Source: JBGLNJ01 sp964353405
GTDB taxonomy: Bacteria; Chloroflexota; Anaerolineae; Fen-1058
DNA: 9,088 nucleotides
Assembly (NCBI GenBank): GCA_964353405.1
Contig: CAYGWJ010000123.1
Location: 1-9,088, forward strand
Direction: 5' to 3'
Below the pieces are notes generated by a model, which worked only from the letters and a program-made list of their open reading frames with translations, ran no database searches and was not told the origin of the DNA. A program made the position numbers and the translations under genes. This document shows positions 6,244-9,088 of this stretch, piece by piece (position 1 is the stretch's first letter; each line of letters begins with the position of its first letter).

Positions 6244-7593
6244 TCACATTCCCGCAAAGCGATCGATCAACTCGCGGATGAACAAGAGGCCCTGCAAGTA
6301 ATCCGCGATGCGAATACTCTCGTTGGGCGCGTGCGCGCGAGAGTCATACCAGCCGACGCCCGCGCACACCGCCGGAATCCCCAGCGCCTGGCACAACGGA
6401 TACATCGGCCCGCTACCCGCCGAAGTGGGAACAATCACCGGCTCATTCGGGTACACGGCCTTGGTCGCCTCGAACGCCGCGCGGACAATCGCCGAATCGA
6501 GCGGCGAGCGCGCGACTTGTTCGCCGGTCTCGGTCAAACGGATTTCAATATCCTGCAAGCCGCGACGATCCAGATGCTTTCTTAGTAAATCCACTACCAG
6601 GTCAGGCGTGAGGTTCGGGACGAGGCGGAAATCAATCTTGGCAAACGCGTGATTGGGCAGCACGGTCTTGGAGCCTTGCCCGATGTAGCCAGAGTACAAC
6701 CCGCAAATCGTGCAGGTCGGCTCGTACAGATATTTCTCGAGTAGCTCGAGGCCGGTGAGGTTGCAGAGAAAGGCCGGAATGCCCATATCAGCTTTTTCTT
6801 TTTCCTCGTCGTAGGGGACGCCCCTCAGTGCTTCCATCTCAGCTTCGGTCGGCGCGCGGACGTAGCCCATGAAATCGTCAACGAGGATATTGTCGTTCGC
6901 GTCCTTCAACGTCGCCAACGCCCACGTCAAACGCCAGGCAGGATCGACGACAATGGCTGCCATCGCAGAGTGAAGGTCGCGCTTGGCGCCGTGCGCGTGC
7001 AGTTCGACATAGACGATGCCCTTCAAGCCGCACGTGAGTTCCGGACGCTCGTTGATGTCCTTGCCGCCAAACTCCCACAGGCAGCCATCCGCACTCAAGA
7101 GCGCGCTATTTTCTTCCACGAATTTAGGGAGGTGAACACTGCCAATTTCCTCTTCACCCTCAAAGACGAATTTGATCTTGAGGGGCAGCGGCCCGATGGC
7201 AGCGAGATACGCTTCAACCGCCTGAACGCGGCACATCAGATTGCCTTTGTTGTCGGCCACGCCGCGCGCATAGAGTTTGCCATCGCGGAGGGCGGCTTCC
7301 CACGGGCCACTCTCCCACAACTCTAGCGGCTCGGCGGGCTGCACGTCATAGTGATCGTAGATCATCAGCGTGCGCGGGCCGCTGCCGATTTCGCCATAGA
7401 CGACCGGCGCGCCGTCCTCGATGGGAATGATGCGCGCGTCTGCGCCCAGTTGGTTGAGCCGCGCCAGAACCTTGTCCGCCATCTCGCGCATGCCCAGGTT
7501 TTGGGCTGCCACGCTCGGCTGGCGGCAAAAATCTTGCAGCTCGGCAATGAACCGGTCACGGTTGGTCTCGACATAGTCTTTGAACTTGTCCAT
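6244..7593 (-). CDS. M20-family metallo-dipeptidase (carnosinase/succinyl-diaminopimelate desuccinylase-like), 449 aa
   Basis: A cytosolic zinc peptidase that probably splits di- or tripeptides. The full set of M20 metal and active-site residues is visible: H81 and D83 in YDHYDVQP, D114 in RGVADNKG, catalytic E148 and ligand E149 in EGEEEIGS, D169 in SADGCLW, H208 in DLHSAM (the lid or dimer domain histidine) and H421 in RAHAPNES. The length is normal for the family. The start is the ATG at 7591-7593 with AGGAG 7 bases upstream. The frame remains open to 7746, but that extension is Arg-rich and lies inside the zincin gene, so it is not coding. It starts 41 bases after the zincin stop on the same strand, probably one transcript. 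The order of motifs is closest to carnosinase-type dipeptidases. No signal peptide is seen. The exact substrate cannot be read from the sequence. Confidence 0.93.
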   Translation of the reverse strand: MDKFKDYVETNRDRFIAELQDFCRQPSVAAQNLGMREMADKVLARLNQLGADARIIPIEDGAPVVYGEIGSGPRTLMIYDHYDVQPAEPLELWESGPWEAALRDGKLYARGVADNKGNLMCRVQAVEAYLAAIGPLPLKIKFVFEGEEEIGSVHLPKFVEENSALLSADGCLWEFGGKDINERPELTCGLKGIVYVELHAHGAKRDLHSAMAAIVVDPAWRLTWALATLKDANDNILVDDFMGYVRAPTEAEMEALRGVPYDEEKEKADMGIPAFLCNLTGLELLEKYLYEPTCTICGLYSGYIGQGSKTVLPNHAFAKIDFRLVPNLTPDLVVDLLRKHLDRRGLQDIEIRLTETGEQVARSPLDSAIVRAAFEATKAVYPNEPVIVPTSAGSGPMYPLCQALGIPAVCAGVGWYDSRAHAPNESIRIADYLQGLLFIRELIDRFAGM

Positions 7594-7634
7594 GCTGCTC
7601 TCCTGTTTGCGAATCGGTGGACGTGAGGCGCGGG

Positions 7635-8003
7635 TCAATACGCGCCGATCTCTCGCAATCGGCTGTCGTCTATGCCAAAGTGGTGAGCCAGCTCGTGCAT
7701 CACGGTCCGCTTCACCTGCGCGCGGACAGCCTCTGGCGTGCGGCACATGCGTTCAATGGGCTGCTGATAGATGCTGATCTTGTCCGGCAGAACCAACGTG
7801 TAGCCATGACTCCGCCCGGTGAGCGGGACGCCGTGGTAAAAGCCAAGCAGTTGCATCGGGTTCTGGACACCGGCCAGGCGCAGCGTCTCCCGGTCGGGCC
7901 AATCTTCAACGACGACTTCCACATTATCCAGTCGCTCATGGAAGGCATCGGGCAAGCTGTCCAGAGCCTCTGCCACGATTTGCTCAAAGTCAACCGTGTT
8001 CAT
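7635..8003 (-). CDS. Minimal zincin metallopeptidase (PF06262-type), 122 aa
   Basis: A short single-domain protein of the Zincin_1 type found in many bacteria. Near its C-terminus it has HELAHHFGIDD (103-113), which is H-E-x-x-H-x-x-G-x-x-D: two zinc-binding histidines, the catalytic glutamate and a possible third ligand at D113. The rest fits the family: an N-terminal helix, the VVVEDWPD strand and LLGFYHGVPLTGRS, then a strand PDKISIYQQPI before the active-site helix. Length is normal. The ATG at 8001-8003 has only a weak AGG upstream. It is the first gene of a minus-strand pair with the M20 peptidase and is divergent from the dimethylargininase gene across 131 bases. The physiological substrate of this family is not known to me, and the protein may be a small peptidase or a maturation factor. 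Confidence 0.93.
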   Translation of the reverse strand: MNTVDFEQIVAEALDSLPDAFHERLDNVEVVVEDWPDRETLRLAGVQNPMQLLGFYHGVPLTGRSHGYTLVLPDKISIYQQPIERMCRTPEAVRAQVKRTVMHELAHHFGIDDSRLREIGAY

Positions 8004-8063
8004 AGTAAGCCTATTGTATCAGCAAACCGCAAATCGGCCATATCAGAATGCTTTGGCTCCAAA

Positions 8064-8093
8064 TTGGTGACCTGCCCTGCTTTGTGGCATAAT
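8064..8093 (+). promoter_or_regulatory. Candidate sigma-70-type promoter for the dimethylargininase gene
   Basis: TTGGTG (8064-8069) and CATAAT (8088-8093) are 18 bases apart, and TG stands one base before the -10 box, giving an extended -10. The -10 matches the consensus at 5 of 6 positions. Transcription would start near 8100, about 35 bases before the ATG, and the leader would contain the AGGAG site. Confidence 0.45.
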
Positions 8094-8107
8094 CGGTCTG
8101 GTGACCG
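8094..8107 (+). promoter_or_regulatory. Short inverted repeat at the promoter start region
   Basis: CGGTC and GACCG form a perfect 5-bp stem with the loop TGGT directly after the -10 box. It could be a small operator half-site pair or a hairpin at the 5' end of the message. A stem this short also arises by chance. Confidence 0.22.
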
Positions 8108-8134
8108 CACGATCATTCGATAGGAGCCAAAAAG

Positions 8135-8923
8135 ATGCTGATGGCTATCACGCGACAAGTGAGCCCCGCGTTCGGGAACTGTGAACTGACACACCTGGAA
8201 CGCGTGGCGATTGACGTGCCACTCGCTCAAGCCCAGCACCACCAGTACGAAGTATGCCTGGCTGCGCTCGGCTGCGAGGTGCACGGCCTGCCCGCCGAAC
8301 CCGATCTGCCCGACTCGGTGTTTGTCGAAGACGTTGCTATCGTGATGGATGAACTCGCCATCATCACGCGACCGGGCGCGGATTCACGCAAGCCCGAAGC
8401 GGCCTCTATCGCGCGTGCGCTGGAGCCGTATCGCAAGCTGTTCCACATACAAGCGCCGGGCACGGTGGATGGCGGCGACGTGTTACGCGTGGGCAAAACG
8501 CTCTTTGTGGGGCTATCCAGCCGGAGTAATCCATCGGCGATTGAGCAAATGCGAAACGCGCTGCGCCCGTATGGCTACACCGTGAAAGGCGTGAATGTGA
8601 ATGGTTGCCTGCACTTGAAATCGGCGGTAACGCAAGTGGCAGAGGACACGCTGCTCATCAACCCGAACTGGGTGGACACGCGAACGTTCGGAGAGGGGAG
8701 ATGGGGAGATTGGAGATTGATCGAGGTGGACGAATCGGAGCCTTATGCGGGCAATGCGCTTCTCATCGGCGAAACTGTGATCTATCCCACTAATTTTCCC
8801 CGCACGCGCCGGCGGCTGGAGGCACATGGCATCTCGGTGATGACCGTAGACGTCTCAGAACTTGCCAAAGCGGAAGGCGCGGTGACGTGTTGCAGTGTGA
8901 TTTTCGAATCACTGAAACACTGA
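8135..8923 (+). CDS. ddaH: Dimethylarginine dimethylaminohydrolase (DDAH), amidinotransferase superfamily, 262 aa
   Basis: It hydrolyses N-omega-methylated arginines to citrulline and methylamines, acting in the cytosol. Key motifs stand in family order: PDSVFVED (59-66) with substrate-binding acidic residues, GTVDGGDVLRVG (109-120), H160 in CLHLKSAV as the catalytic histidine, and TCCSVIF (251-257) with the nucleophilic cysteine, probably C252, of the pair also seen in mammalian DDAH. The length is typical. The ATG at 8135 has AGGAG 8 bases upstream; another ATG at 8141 is possible. Residues 186-192 (GEGRWGD) are coded by a purine-rich run of GGAGA-like units and look like a short insertion compared with the family as I remember it. 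The gene is divergent from the zincin/M20 pair. A related guanidine-modifying hydrolase activity cannot be excluded, but DDAH fits best. Confidence 0.9.
   Translation: MLMAITRQVSPAFGNCELTHLERVAIDVPLAQAQHHQYEVCLAALGCEVHGLPAEPDLPDSVFVEDVAIVMDELAIITRPGADSRKPEAASIARALEPYRKLFHIQAPGTVDGGDVLRVGKTLFVGLSSRSNPSAIEQMRNALRPYGYTVKGVNVNGCLHLKSAVTQVAEDTLLINPNWVDTRTFGEGRWGDWRLIEVDESEPYAGNALLIGETVIYPTNFPRTRRRLEAHGISVMTVDVSELAKAEGAVTCCSVIFESLKH
8690..8722 (+). repeat. Purine-rich GGAGA/TGGAGATT-like run inside the DDAH gene
   Basis: The bases consist of irregular GGAGA, GGGGAGAT and GGAGATTGGAGATTG units. They keep the reading frame and encode GEGRWGDWRLIE. This looks like a degenerate short tandem repeat in an otherwise unbiased coding sequence. 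Confidence 0.45.
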
Positions 8924-8974
8924 ATGAGGGTGAGGACACTGATTGAGATAGGGTGTAAGTCTCAAATAGTGAAC

Positions 8975-9088
8975 CTACGCCGCCAATGGCGAGGCAAAAT
9001 AAGCCTTGGCCGCGCCCGCGAAGACGGTTTGCTGGTAATCTTCTCGGAGCAACGCCCAACCGCGCTCCCAACGCTCGCTCTGGATGAG
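8975..9088 (-). CDS. C-terminal 37 residues of an unrecognised protein, start beyond the right edge
   Basis: On the minus strand a frame enters at base 9088 and ends at a TAG at 8975-8977. It reads LIQSERWERGWALLREDYQQ, then TVFAGAAKAYFASPLAA. The even composition, the helical pattern and the high third-position GC resemble the neighbouring core genes, so I take it as the true end of a gene. No start lies inside the window. It is convergent with the dimethylargininase gene, 51 bases away, and no strong terminator hairpin is seen in the gap. I cannot assign a family from this tail. Confidence 0.6.
   Translation of the reverse strand, partial: LIQSERWERGWALLREDYQQTVFAGAAKAYFASPLAA

Noticed and set aside
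5930..6247. 105-aa minus-strand frame in the gap after the M20 gene
   Set aside because: It starts at a GTG overlapping the M20 stop without a ribosome site, has no recognisable motif, and includes both inverted repeats.
7594..7746. N-terminal extension of the M20 peptidase frame by 51 residues
   Set aside because: It is Arg-rich, overlaps the zincin gene, and the inner ATG at 7591-7593 has a good AGGAG and a family-like beginning.
8013..8018. TACAAT as a -10 box for the zincin gene
   Set aside because: No acceptable -35 lies 16-18 bases upstream, and the leader would be only about 3 bases, too short for the weak AGG site to be transcribed.
8917..8947. Imperfect direct repeat ACACTGAATGAG / ACACTGATTGAG at the end of DDAH
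   Set aside because: Only two short copies with one mismatch; chance is likely and no element boundary is seen.
8790..9071. 93-aa minus-strand frame over the end of DDAH
   Set aside because: It runs antisense to the catalytic-cysteine region of DDAH, and another minus-strand frame (8975-9088) is far more protein-like.

Overview
The window looks like a bacterial chromosome, most likely Chloroflexota. That guess rests on the gene styles and mixed base composition, not on any marker gene. It splits into two parts. Left of about 6.1 kb the DNA is fairly AT-rich (hand counts: 43% GC at 481-540, 38% at 2041-2100). Right of about 6.24 kb it is GC-rich (63% at 6421-6480). The left part therefore reads as an accessory or acquired island and the right part as ordinary core genome.

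The island holds four genes, all on the minus strand, with small gaps or none between them. In transcription order they are: (1) a 227-aa protein with an N-terminal winged helix, a short Gly/Asp-rich beta motif and a helical C-terminus (5034-5717); (2) a giant STAND/NACHT NTPase of about 1,290 aa with a HEPN-like RNDLEH motif near its N-terminus, a clear P-loop and a long helical-repeat C-terminus (1122-5003); (3) a 200-aa polytopic membrane protein with degenerate PAP2 phosphatase motifs (443-1045); (4) a 97-aa protein that repeats the same beta motif as gene 1 (77-370). An open frame overlaps gene 4 and runs off the left edge. The layout fits a STAND-type conflict or anti-phage system: an adaptor or regulator, a sensor-NTPase with a candidate RNase domain, a possible membrane effector and a small adaptor sharing a motif with gene 1. 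The defence role is inference; the domains and the shared motif are seen in the sequence.

A gene-poor stretch (5718-6243) separates the island from the core part. It holds two inverted repeats but no gene I can support.

The core part has a minus-strand pair, a minimal zincin metallopeptidase (7635-8003) followed by an M20 di/tripeptidase (6244-7593). A dimethylarginine dimethylaminohydrolase is transcribed divergently from them (8135-8923) behind a plausible extended -10 promoter. The last 114 bases hold the C-terminus of a minus-strand gene that begins outside the window. The right half is a small peptide and amino-acid catabolism neighbourhood; I see no functional tie to the island.
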